Assembly (NCBI GenBank): GCA_002372325.1
Contig: DFFT01000005.1
Span: forward strand, 1 to 6,277
Source: Succinivibrionaceae bacterium UBA3769
GTDB taxonomy: Bacteria > Pseudomonadota > Gammaproteobacteria > Enterobacterales > Succinivibrionaceae
DNA: 6,277 nucleotides
Reading direction: 5' to 3'
Part shown: positions 1 to 5,731 of the stretch, in pieces
How the letters are laid out: each line of letters starts with the position of its first letter
Numbering within the stretch: the stretch's first letter is position 1
Notes under the pieces: model-generated
Database searches by the model: none
Told to the model about the DNA's origin: nothing
What the model saw: the letters and a program-made list of their open reading frames with translations, nothing else
Program-made: the position numbers and the translations under genes

Positions 1-110
1 CCCCGGAGGATCGGATCCGCATTGCGAAGGAAAAGATGGCCGCTCTTAAGGCTGCCAAAGCCGCAGGAGCCAGCCGGAAGGACGTCCCGGAAAATCAGGA
101 TCGGTTATAG
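1..110 (+). CDS. rsxC: RsxC/RnfC electron transport subunit, C-terminal tail (5' end outside window)
   Basis: The third base of the window opens a frame that runs 35 codons to a TAG at 108-110. It encodes an Ala/Lys/Arg-rich tail (RIAKEKMAALKAAKAAG and onward). RsxC proteins of gammaproteobacteria end in long Ala/Lys-rich repeats of this kind, and rsxD follows directly, as in the known rsxABCDGE order. RsxC is the peripheral subunit of the Rsx/Rnf complex and carries the NADH/FMN and 4Fe-4S domains, all of which would lie upstream of the window. The tail alone has no diagnostic motif, so the call rests on composition plus position. The gap to rsxD is 59 nt, longer than elsewhere in the operon. 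Confidence 0.8.
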   Translation, partial: PEDRIRIAKEKMAALKAAKAAGASRKDVPENQDRL

Positions 111-155
111 GATTCGCGTAATATCGCCCGGTGTCTCCAAGATGCCGAACATGCA

Positions 156-160
156 AAGGA
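156..160 (+). promoter_or_regulatory. Ribosome binding site that fixes the rsxD start
   Basis: AAGGA lies 9 nt before the ATG at 170. The open frame also contains an earlier GTG at 131, but that codon has no good Shine-Dalgarno sequence and would add 13 residues (SPRCRTCKGTAH) with no counterpart in RsxD. The ATG at 170 gives an N-terminus that lines up with E. coli RsxD as remembered, reaching the conserved RIM before the first membrane segment after a similar distance. Confidence 0.7.
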
Positions 161-169
161 ACCGCGCAC

Positions 170-1327
170 ATGAACAGCAGCTTTACCCTGGAAAGCGCTC
201 CCCATGACCTGGGAGTGACCGCTACCGGCAGGATCATGAAGATTCTGATCCTGACTCTGATCCCGGCTTTGCTGGTAAACATTTACTTCTACGGCTTCGG
301 AGTGCTTATCAATGTTTTACTGAGTCTCGTGGCCTGTCTCGTCACCGAAGGCGTGATGCTCCGGCTCCGGAAAAGGCACCTTAACCTCCTGTGGCGGGAC
401 AACAGCGCTGCGGTAACCGCTGTTATTCTGGGACTTACCCTGCCCCAGCTCCTCCCCTGGCATCTCACGGTTATCGGATCGGTATTCGCCATCGCCCTCG
501 TGAAGCATGCCTTCGGGGGCCTGGGGCAGAACGTGTTCAATCCGGCTATGGCGGCCTTTGTCTTTCTGCTGATAAGCTCTCCCGTGCAGATGACCAGCTA
601 TGTGTCTCCGGTGCCCGGGAACTGGGAGCATCTCACCCTGTCCCGCAGCGCTCAGGCGATTTTCGGCAGCGCTGCTGTCCGGGACAGCGTCCGCAAGGAA
701 ACTCATGACGCCATTCTGGAAAGCCTTGTTATGCCCCGGGACAAGAAAGAGTTTTTTAAGCTCGCGGACAGCTTCACCGGGCCCACCTTCCTTACCGACG
801 TCATGCACGAAAGGCCGGCGAAGGCCAATCCCGAAGCCTCGGTGCAGGGCTGGGTTGAAGGCGCCCGGGGCACCGGGGATCTCCCCTGGCTCTTTATCGG
901 ACACCTCTGTACCAGTCTGGCCTTTCTTCTCGGGGGCATTATTCTTATGGTCTTCCGGGTCATTGACTGGCGGATCCCGGTTTCCTTCCTCACGGTCTCC
1001 GGCGGGCTTTTCACTGTGTTCTGGGCAGTAAGTCCGGAGGCGTTTCTCGCTCCGGCCTGGCATCTCATATTCGGGGCCACCGTATTCGGAGCCTTCTATA
1101 TCATGACGGATCCCGTAACCGCCGTCCCGAAGCCTCAGGGAGCCTGGATCTTCGGCGCCACCGTGGCCGTGATCTTCGTGATTATCCGGAATCTGGGGGG
1201 CTACCCCGATGCCATGGCCTTCAGCGTGCTTCTGGGCAATGCCGCGGCGCCCCTGATTTCCATTCTGACCCGCCGGAGAGAATTCGGCGCCGGCTACTCA
1301 CCGGAGGTATTGCATCAACATGACTGA
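170..1327 (+). CDS. rsxD: RsxD/RnfD, FMN-carrying membrane subunit of the Rsx/Rnf electron transport complex
   Basis: This 385-residue polytopic inner-membrane protein belongs to the NqrB/RnfD family. Rnf couples electron flow between ferredoxin and NAD to ion movement; in E. coli the Rsx complex keeps the SoxR sensor reduced. Conserved blocks visible are KDNSA-like RDNSAAVTA (about residues 76-84), GGLGQNVFNPAM (116-127), SSPVQMTS (136-143), TDPVTA (313-318) and GGYPDAMAFSVLL (343-355). The loop after residue 142 contains DSFTGPTFLTD. Thr206 is the expected covalent FMN attachment site, matching Thr187 of the E. coli protein. The flavin motif reads TGPT instead of the commoner S/TGAT. The protein is slightly longer than E. 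coli RsxD (about 350 residues), mostly in this loop. The gene overlaps rsxG by 8 nt, suggesting translational coupling. Confidence 0.95.
   Translation: MNSSFTLESAPHDLGVTATGRIMKILILTLIPALLVNIYFYGFGVLINVLLSLVACLVTEGVMLRLRKRHLNLLWRDNSAAVTAVILGLTLPQLLPWHLTVIGSVFAIALVKHAFGGLGQNVFNPAMAAFVFLLISSPVQMTSYVSPVPGNWEHLTLSRSAQAIFGSAAVRDSVRKETHDAILESLVMPRDKKEFFKLADSFTGPTFLTDVMHERPAKANPEASVQGWVEGARGTGDLPWLFIGHLCTSLAFLLGGIILMVFRVIDWRIPVSFLTVSGGLFTVFWAVSPEAFLAPAWHLIFGATVFGAFYIMTDPVTAVPKPQGAWIFGATVAVIFVIIRNLGGYPDAMAFSVLLGNAAAPLISILTRRREFGAGYSPEVLHQHD
1303..1308 (+). promoter_or_regulatory. Ribosome binding site of rsxG inside the end of rsxD
   Basis: GGAGGT, a near-perfect Shine-Dalgarno sequence, lies within the last codons of rsxD, 11 nt before the rsxG ATG at 1320. 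It supports that start, which overlaps the rsxD stop (1325-1327). Confidence 0.75.
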
Positions 1328-1943
1328 TAAACCTGAAAATCCCCGCAAAAGATACCTGAAGGCCGGCGTCACTCTGGCGGCGGTTACCATGGTGTGCCTG
1401 ACTCTGATTTTTACGGTAAGCAGCTTTACCGCCAATGTCATTGCCGCCGGCAAAATCAAGGCCCGGAATGCCAAATACGCCAAATTGTTCGATCCCGCCC
1501 TGTATGACAACGATCCCGAAGCGGAATGCCGTCTCGTTCCCGGCCCCGGGAATAACGACATGGAGGTCATGGCGGTAAGAAAGGGAGACCATCCTGTGGG
1601 CTACATCGTAAGCTACAGCATCGCCGGTGGCTACAGCACGCCCTTTGCCATGCTGGCCGGAGTCACCTCCGAGGGTAAGATCACCTATGCCGACATCACG
1701 GTCTTTAACGAAACCCCGGGCCTCGGCGACAAGGTGCTCCGGAGCAAGGGAAGGTTTCTGGACACCCTGTCCGGAACCTCTCTCAGCACCCATTCCTTCA
1801 ACGTGAAGAAGGACGGCGGCGACTTTGATTACTTTACCGGAGCCACGGTAACCCCCCGGGCAGTGGTGCGCTCCACCGGGAAAATGCTGGAACAGCTCCG
1901 GGATCTCAAGCTTGAAGCCTATCCGGCCTGCGGCTCCAAATAA
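1320..1943 (+). CDS. rsxG: RsxG/RnfG, periplasmic FMN-binding subunit of the Rsx/Rnf complex
   Basis: The product is 207 residues, close to E. coli RsxG (about 206). Residues 1-13 are a basic cytoplasmic leader, followed by one membrane segment at about 14-36; the rest is a periplasmic FMN-binding domain. GGYSTPF (103-109) and ETPGLGDK (131-138) are conserved in RnfG/NqrC proteins. DYFTGATVT (160-168) is the flavinylation motif D-x-x-S/T-G-A-T-x-S/T, with Thr166 the expected phosphoester-linked FMN carrier. Attachment needs an ApbE-type flavin transferase, which is not in this window. The motif is followed by PRAVV, also typical of the family. rsxE begins 18 nt after the stop. Confidence 0.96.
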   Translation: MTDKPENPRKRYLKAGVTLAAVTMVCLTLIFTVSSFTANVIAAGKIKARNAKYAKLFDPALYDNDPEAECRLVPGPGNNDMEVMAVRKGDHPVGYIVSYSIAGGYSTPFAMLAGVTSEGKITYADITVFNETPGLGDKVLRSKGRFLDTLSGTSLSTHSFNVKKDGGDFDYFTGATVTPRAVVRSTGKMLEQLRDLKLEAYPACGSK

Positions 1944-1961
1944 CGCATCAGGGTAAATGCC

Positions 1962-2639
1962 ATGACGATAAAAGAAATTCTGAAAAACGGTCTCTGGTCC
2001 AAAAATCCCGGCCTTGTGCAGCTTCTGGGACTGTGCCCCCTGCTGGCGGTGTCCAGCACGGCGGTTAACGCCCTGGGTCTGGGGATCGCCACCATTATGG
2101 TGCTCGCCCTGAGCAATTTCCTGATCTCCCTCACCAGAAAAATCATTATCCATGAGATCCGCATTATCATTTACGTGCTTATCATCGCCAGCATCGTAAC
2201 CTGCGTGGAGCTCCTGATGGAGGCCTATACTCCGGAGCTTTATCAGGCTCTCGGACTTTATATTGCACTCATTGTCACCAACTGCATTATCATTGCCCGG
2301 GCCGAGACCTTCGCCTCCCGGAACAGCGTTTTTCATTCCTTTCTGGACGGTCTTGCCAACGGCGCGGGCTTCACCCTGGTGCTCCTTTTTACCGGCATGG
2401 CCCGGGAGCTTATCGGTCAGGGCACCCTGTTCGCCGGCATGGATCAGCTCCTGGGAGATCTGGGAAACAGCCTTAAAATCGAAGTATTCGAAAGCGATGC
2501 GGGACTTCTGGTGGCAATCCTGCCTCCGGGGGCCTTTATCTCTCTGGGACTTCTGGTGGCTGCCAAAAACTTCCTGGACAGCCGTTACCGCAAGAAGCGT
2601 CTTAACAGAAGAGATCCTGAAATCACCGCATTGGAATAA
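1962..2639 (+). CDS. rsxE: RsxE/RnfE, inner-membrane subunit of the Rsx/Rnf complex
   Basis: This is a 225-residue protein with about six membrane segments, of the NqrD/RnfE family. It closely follows E. coli RsxE: LVQLLGLCPLLAV (18-30), NALGLGIAT (36-44), EIRI.IYV (65-72), LIVTNCIIIARAE (103-115) and LLVAILPPGAFISLGLL further on. Cys25 and Cys108 sit in the two pseudo-symmetric half-repeats at the positions known to hold the intramembrane [2Fe-2S] cluster shared with RsxA (family knowledge). The start at 1962 has a modest AGGGT at 1950-1954. It is the last rsx gene here; the nth gene found downstream in E. coli is absent. Stem-loops follow within 10 bases of the stop. Confidence 0.96.
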   Translation: MTIKEILKNGLWSKNPGLVQLLGLCPLLAVSSTAVNALGLGIATIMVLALSNFLISLTRKIIIHEIRIIIYVLIIASIVTCVELLMEAYTPELYQALGLYIALIVTNCIIIARAETFASRNSVFHSFLDGLANGAGFTLVLLFTGMARELIGQGTLFAGMDQLLGDLGNSLKIEVFESDAGLLVAILPPGAFISLGLLVAAKNFLDSRYRKKRLNRRDPEITALE

Positions 2640-2647
2640 GAGGGCTT

Positions 2648-2724
2648 GGAAACAAAGTTTCCGGCAAGAAGTCTAAACATCAGAGCCGGTTTCCGGCCTC
2701 TCCCCGCAGATTTTGCGGGGAGAG
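2648..2724 (+). terminator. Cluster of three stem-loops at the end of the rsx operon, possible terminator or 3' stabiliser
   Basis: Three perfect inverted repeats sit in a row after rsxE. GGAAAC-AAA-GTTTCC is at 2648-2662 and GCCGG-TTT-CCGGC at 2685-2697. The third is a 10-bp GC-rich stem, CTCTCCCCGC paired with GCGGGGAGAG, at 2698-2724 with a 7-nt loop. The third is strong enough to stop RNA polymerase or protect a transcript end, but TAAAAATG follows and there is no U-run on either strand. It is therefore not a canonical intrinsic terminator. Roles as a processed 3' end or attenuator are equally possible. Confidence 0.45.
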
Positions 2725-2777
2725 TAAAAATGCTGAAAGAGAAAACGCTGCCCGAAGAACCCGGTTTTCCCGGGATC

Positions 2778-2786
2778 TGCTATCAT
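2778..2786 (+). promoter_or_regulatory. Putative extended -10 promoter of the glycosyltransferase gene
   Basis: TGCTATCAT matches the extended -10 pattern TGnTATAAT at all but one position. It would start transcription near 2793, about 20 nt before the ATG at 2812. No -35 box can be seen at 16-18 bp, which is compatible with an extended -10 promoter but keeps confidence low. GGAG at 2801-2804 is the ribosome binding site. A small hairpin (CCCGG/CCGGG, 2760-2774) lies just upstream. Confidence 0.35.
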
Positions 2787-2811
2787 TCCGATCATTATTC
2801 GGAGAATCCTC

Positions 2812-3879
2812 ATGACCATCAATGCCATTACTCACATCAATCTCGCCAAAAGCTTCCGCGGCGGCGAAAGACAAACAGTCCTTCTCATTAAAGAACTGAA
2901 GAAGGCTCACCCAAAACTCCGGCAAACGCTTGTCTGCCATAAAAAAAGCGCTCTTCCGGAGCATCTTAAGGACGTGAAGGATCTCGCCATCGTAAAAACA
3001 GGATCCGCTCTGGGCGGGCATTTCACCAGTCTCGTCAAGGCGGACATTTATCAGGCCCATGAGGCTAAGGCCGCCCACTGGGCCGCTATCCATAAAAAGC
3101 TGTTTCATACACCGTTTGTCATGACCCGGAGAGTGCCCCAAACGGTGCGCAACAGTTTCTTTAACAGATTTGTTTACCGCTCGGCGGATGCTGTGGTGTC
3201 AGTATCAGGATTTATTCGGGAAGCAGTGATCCGGAGCTTCGGCAGTGCTCTGAATCTGAGCGGCAGACTTTTTGTAGTGCATAGCGCCCTGTCCCACCTG
3301 GAGGCGGATCCTGCTCGGACAGCGGAGATCCGCAAACAATATGAGGGGCATCCGGTATTCGGGCATGCCGGAGCCTATGTGGATCGCCACAAGGGGCAGC
3401 GTATCCTCATTGCCGCCGCCCGGGAATTCCTGAAAAAGCATCCCGAAGCCCGCTTTATTCTGCTGGGGGCCGGATCTGACGAGGAGGCGCTCCGGAACGA
3501 AACCCGGGATGTGCCGGAAATCCAGTGGCTGGGCTTCAAAGATAATGTGGCCGACTATCTGGAGGCCATGGATTTCTTCCTCTTCCCCTCCCGGAACGAA
3601 GGGCTGGGATCCGTGCTCCTGGATGTCATGGATCACGGGGTGCCCGTAATCGCTTCCGATGCCGACGGCATCCCCGAGGTAGTCCGCCATGAAAAAACCG
3701 GCCTCCTGTTTCCGAAGGAGGACAGCGCCGCCCTGCTTAGCGCCATGGAAAGGCTGTACGGTGACGGGGAGCTCCGGAAATCTCTGGTAACCGGGGCCCG
3801 GGAGCAGCTTAAGAACTTCACCCCGGAGGTCATGGCCGCCAAATACTATGAGCTCTACGAAAGCCTGCTCAGAAAATAG
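2812..3879 (+). CDS. GT4-family glycosyltransferase (GT-B fold), probable surface glycan assembly
   Basis: The product is 355 residues with no signal peptide or membrane segment, the usual size for family 4 retaining glycosyltransferases. The N-terminal acceptor domain has INLAKSFRGGERQT (9-22), including the Gly-rich loop near the start, then HEAKAAHW (83-90) and TRRVP (105-109). The C-terminal nucleotide-sugar domain has DRHKGQ (191-196), LLGAGSDEE (217-225), WLGF.DNV (239-246), FPSRNEGLGSVLLD (258-271) and GIPEVV (286-291). The EX7E donor-binding motif is present as Glu263 followed after seven residues by Asp271 instead of Glu. The enzyme would act at the cytoplasmic face on lipopolysaccharide or capsule precursors (inference); sugar donor and acceptor cannot be read from sequence. 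GGAG 7 nt before the ATG supports the start. No other glycan genes are in view. Confidence 0.85.
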   Translation: MTINAITHINLAKSFRGGERQTVLLIKELKKAHPKLRQTLVCHKKSALPEHLKDVKDLAIVKTGSALGGHFTSLVKADIYQAHEAKAAHWAAIHKKLFHTPFVMTRRVPQTVRNSFFNRFVYRSADAVVSVSGFIREAVIRSFGSALNLSGRLFVVHSALSHLEADPARTAEIRKQYEGHPVFGHAGAYVDRHKGQRILIAAAREFLKKHPEARFILLGAGSDEEALRNETRDVPEIQWLGFKDNVADYLEAMDFFLFPSRNEGLGSVLLDVMDHGVPVIASDADGIPEVVRHEKTGLLFPKEDSAALLSAMERLYGDGELRKSLVTGAREQLKNFTPEVMAAKYYELYESLLRK

Positions 3880-3892
3880 GTCTCAGAAGGCT

Positions 3893-3918
3893 GAACACCG
3901 GCGCCGAACACCGGCGTC
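3893..3918. repeat. Tandem 13-bp direct repeat between convergent genes
   Basis: GAACACCGGCGCC (3893-3905) is followed at once by GAACACCGGCGTC (3906-3918), identical but for one base. It lies between the glycosyltransferase stop and the terminator. It is most simply a slippage duplication. The corresponding stretch of the second copy of this region (near 6085-6110) does not show it clearly. Confidence 0.7.
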
Positions 3919-3920
3919 AG

Positions 3921-3959
3921 AAAAAAAGACCGGACGCAGGTCCGGCTCTTCTCTTATCT
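3921..3959. terminator. Bidirectional intrinsic terminator shared by two convergent genes
   Basis: A perfect 6-bp stem CCGGAC/GTCCGG with a GCAG loop occupies 3930-3945. On the minus strand a T-rich run (TCTTTTTTTC, complement of the A-run at 3921-3927) follows directly, making a good terminator for the nuclease-like gene ending at 3989. On the + strand the hairpin is followed by CTCTTCTCTTATCTT; the AAAGA to the left can pair with TCTT past a bulged C, giving a weaker terminator for the glycosyltransferase gene. Confidence 0.75.
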
Positions 3960-3988
3960 TAAAACGCCTTTAAATCATTATCCCGGGC

Positions 3989-5023
3989 TCAGGAGGCGCG
4001 CTGGCGGGGGAGCACTCTGATGGTTTCAGGCCTGTTTATGTCGCTGCCATCTGCCAGTTCATAATTTTCCCGCCATCCCCTCATTTCGCTTATCATGTTG
4101 CGCATGGCAGTAAACCTTTCTTCTTCCGCGGCGGTCATTCTGATGCCAAATTCATGCTCCAGAATTCCCTTCAGTTCAGCAAGCGGTTTGCGGTGCAGGT
4201 AAAGGTTTCTCAGCATGGTGATGATCCGATAATCGCTGTCTTCGGGAAGGTCTGCGATATCGATAAAAATAACATGCAGCAAATCTTCGAGATCTTCCTT
4301 TGTTATCTTTTTCGGAGCCGCATCTTCCCCCTCTTTCTCACCGGCATCTTCCATGAAGCCTCTGTGGGGGATCACATTGAAACCAAAAACAGAATCAGTA
4401 CTGTCATTTGCAAGATCAAGACAGATTCCGATGGCGTAAATTTTACGTATCCTGCTGATATCATAATTCTTTGCGAACATTGCGCTATGCAGCATATCAA
4501 GCATCCGGACGGGGTAATAAGTGGACATCCATATCATATCCCGCTCATCCATATCAGGATGCCGCCCGGGTTCCACATCTATGAGCAGGATAACTTTTTC
4601 CGGATCCGCGGAAACAGCATCAGCTTTCGTATCCTTTGATGCCGCAGCATCAGAAAGATCCTGAGACTCCTTCAGGCTATGGTCTTCATCCTTTGGGTTC
4701 GGAACCAGAACTTCAGCAAAGAGGTTAAATCCGGCAGTCTCCTCGCTAAGGGACACATCAGCGGTGTCAAGCCCGACAATATCTTCATTAGAGCAGTCAT
4801 ACTTGTCCAGACGGTAAAAAGCAGAGCTGATGTTTAACCGGCCCTGAAGACAGTTATTCACGATAAAGTCGATGTCATACTCCTGAAATTCCGGAGCGCA
4901 CTCCTTCAGAATGTTCGCCAGAATATACCTGTTGCCGAGCATCAGTTTGGCAATTCCGTAATAACCCACAAAATTCAGCGCAGATTTGATAAATTCAGGG
5001 CTATTCACGTTCATTTGTGTCAT
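3989..5023 (-). CDS. Rpn/PD-(D/E)XK nuclease-family-like protein, divergent
   Basis: From the ATG at 5023 the product is 344 residues, soluble and acidic. Its layout resembles Rpn-type PD-(D/E)XK 'transposase' proteins common in gut bacteria, as remembered. An N-terminal helical part ends ILKECAPEFQEYDIDFIVNN (38-57), then comes a GLDTADVSLSEETAGFN strand region (84-100). The core is VILLIDVEPG (144-153), YYPVRMLD with RKIYAIGICLD (193-203), and a C-terminal HRKPLAELKGILEHEFGIRMT block ending near 297. A Ser/Asp/Lys-rich linker (109-142) and an acidic stretch (about 225-240) are insertions. The family's usual IEAQ is EPG here and its first Asp appears to be Asn100, so the active site may be altered. 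The frame is open up to 5119, but the promoter lies inside that extension; GAGG at 5030-5033, 6 nt before the ATG at 5023, decides the start. The gene is more AT-rich than its neighbours. Confidence 0.6.
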   Translation of the reverse strand: MTQMNVNSPEFIKSALNFVGYYGIAKLMLGNRYILANILKECAPEFQEYDIDFIVNNCLQGRLNISSAFYRLDKYDCSNEDIVGLDTADVSLSEETAGFNLFAEVLVPNPKDEDHSLKESQDLSDAAASKDTKADAVSADPEKVILLIDVEPGRHPDMDERDMIWMSTYYPVRMLDMLHSAMFAKNYDISRIRKIYAIGICLDLANDSTDSVFGFNVIPHRGFMEDAGEKEGEDAAPKKITKEDLEDLLHVIFIDIADLPEDSDYRIITMLRNLYLHRKPLAELKGILEHEFGIRMTAAEEERFTAMRNMISEMRGWRENYELADGSDINRPETIRVLPRQRAS

Positions 5024-5051
5024 GGAAAACCTCATAAAAATAACCATGTGT

Positions 5052-5082
5052 TTGATAAAGCCGTCACAGTATAGATTATCAA
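5052..5082. promoter_or_regulatory. Inverted repeat bracketing the -10 box, possible operator
   Basis: TTGATAA (5052-5058) and TTATCAA (5076-5082) are a perfect 7-bp inverted repeat separated by 17 nt. One arm is in the spacer of the Rpn-like gene's promoter and the other just past the predicted transcription start, so the pair encloses the -10 box. That placement suits a repressor site, but AT-rich 7-mers can occur by chance. No regulator gene is in the window. Confidence 0.35.
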
Positions 5083-5095
5083 TATAGTTTGTCAA
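5068..5095 (-). promoter_or_regulatory. Sigma-70 promoter of the Rpn-like gene
   Basis: On the minus strand TTGACA (5095-5090), a 16-bp spacer and TATACT (5073-5068) form a near-consensus promoter: -35 6/6 and -10 5/6. Transcription would start near 5061, leaving a leader of about 38 nt before the ATG at 5023. It is the best promoter in the window. Confidence 0.75.
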
Positions 5096-5731
5096 CACAT
5101 TCCGTTTCGGTAACCCCAAAATTTTTTTAAATGGCTAATTCAGGGATTCCGGCATAACGAGCACCTAAAAAAATGAAGATCCTGCCAAAATGACATGCTG
5201 AAATATCAGCATGAAGAAAATTAGTGATTACATCTATTGTTTTGCAAACACCCTGATTACGATCAGGATCTCCCAAGCAGGAACCGGAAGGCGGCCAAAA
5301 ATACTTTCAGAAGCGAAATTACCGTCCCCGGGAGCGGAAAGCTTCTCAGCATGTCTGCTCCCCGTAAGGGGAGCTGGCATAGGGATCTGGAACAGAAGGA
5401 TGGCATAGAGGGATCAGTTTTTAATGGAAAAAGGGATCAGCAATTTACAGAACGATTCTCCGGGAATCGGCGTCATTAACCGCCAGTGGCGCCAACCGGA
5501 CTGGAATTCATCTTTCATCGCGCGCTGCATACTTGCAGCAGATGAGGAACTTTGAAAAAGGAGACGGAGAAGGGAAAACGGAGAAGCGCTGTGAGATACC
5601 GCAGCAATGACTGAAAAAGGCCTGCGAAGATTTTAAGGAGGTGTTGCCGGGAGCTCTCAGGGATCCGCCGTCCGCAAGCAGGCTGAAGATGAAGCGTGGC
5701 AAGGCCGCAGCTGATTCCCCCGATTAGAAAA
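5096..5731. other. Intergenic stretch without an intact gene; possible relict coding fragments
   Basis: No frame here gives a protein I recognise. Besides the hairpin at 5194-5213 there are CCTGAT-TACG-ATCAGG (5252-5267) and GCTCCCC-GTAA-GGGGAGC (5357-5374), a 7-bp stem with a GNRA-type loop. On the + strand, short protein-like pieces occur in different frames. One runs from an ATG at 5424 to a TGA at 5555 (43 codons, containing NRQWRQPDWNSSFIARC, with GAGGGA 10 nt upstream). Another ends at a TAG near 5728 and reads LKKACEDFKEVLPGALRDPP and SRLKMKRGKAAADSPD. Stops and frame changes between them suggest a decayed gene, but the family is unknown and the fragments may be chance. Confidence 0.4.
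5194..5213. repeat. Perfect 8-bp inverted repeat (hairpin or protein site)
   Basis: CATGCTGA-AATA-TCAGCATG can form an 8-bp stem with a 4-nt loop. It lies about 100 bp upstream of the Rpn-like gene's promoter. On the minus strand TCATTTT follows, a weak U-run, so it could terminate transcription coming from the decayed region to the right. It could also be a dimeric regulator site. Confidence 0.4.

Larger units (their letters stand above)
3871..3996. repeat. Diverged long repeat, copy 1 (convergent-gene terminator region)
   Basis: This segment covers the last codons of the glycosyltransferase gene, the terminator and the last codons of the Rpn-like gene. It matches 6063-6187 in the same orientation with nearly equal length (126 versus 125 bases). 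Shared blocks in order are AAAAtAGG, CTCAGA, GTCAGAAAAAAAGA (exact, 3916-3929), CTTCTCTTA, TTATCC and TCAGGAG. Confidence 0.65.

Noticed and set aside
131..169. GTG at 131 as the rsxD start
   Set aside because: No good ribosome binding site and 13 extra residues with no counterpart in RsxD; the ATG at 170 has AAGGA at the right distance.
1221..2336. Long minus-strand open frame (371 codons) across rsxD-rsxG-rsxE
   Set aside because: Shadow frame opposite three well-recognised genes; Gly/His-rich composition typical of antisense reading in GC-rich DNA.
5024..5119. Upstream extension of the Rpn-like gene to an ATG at 5119
   Set aside because: The -35 and -10 boxes lie within this stretch, so a transcript would begin downstream of that ATG; GAGG precedes the ATG at 5023.
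5211..5479. Two overlapping small + strand frames (5211-5408 and 5237-5479) as genes
   Set aside because: No ribosome binding site, atypical composition, and they overlap each other in different frames; treated only as possible relict sequence.
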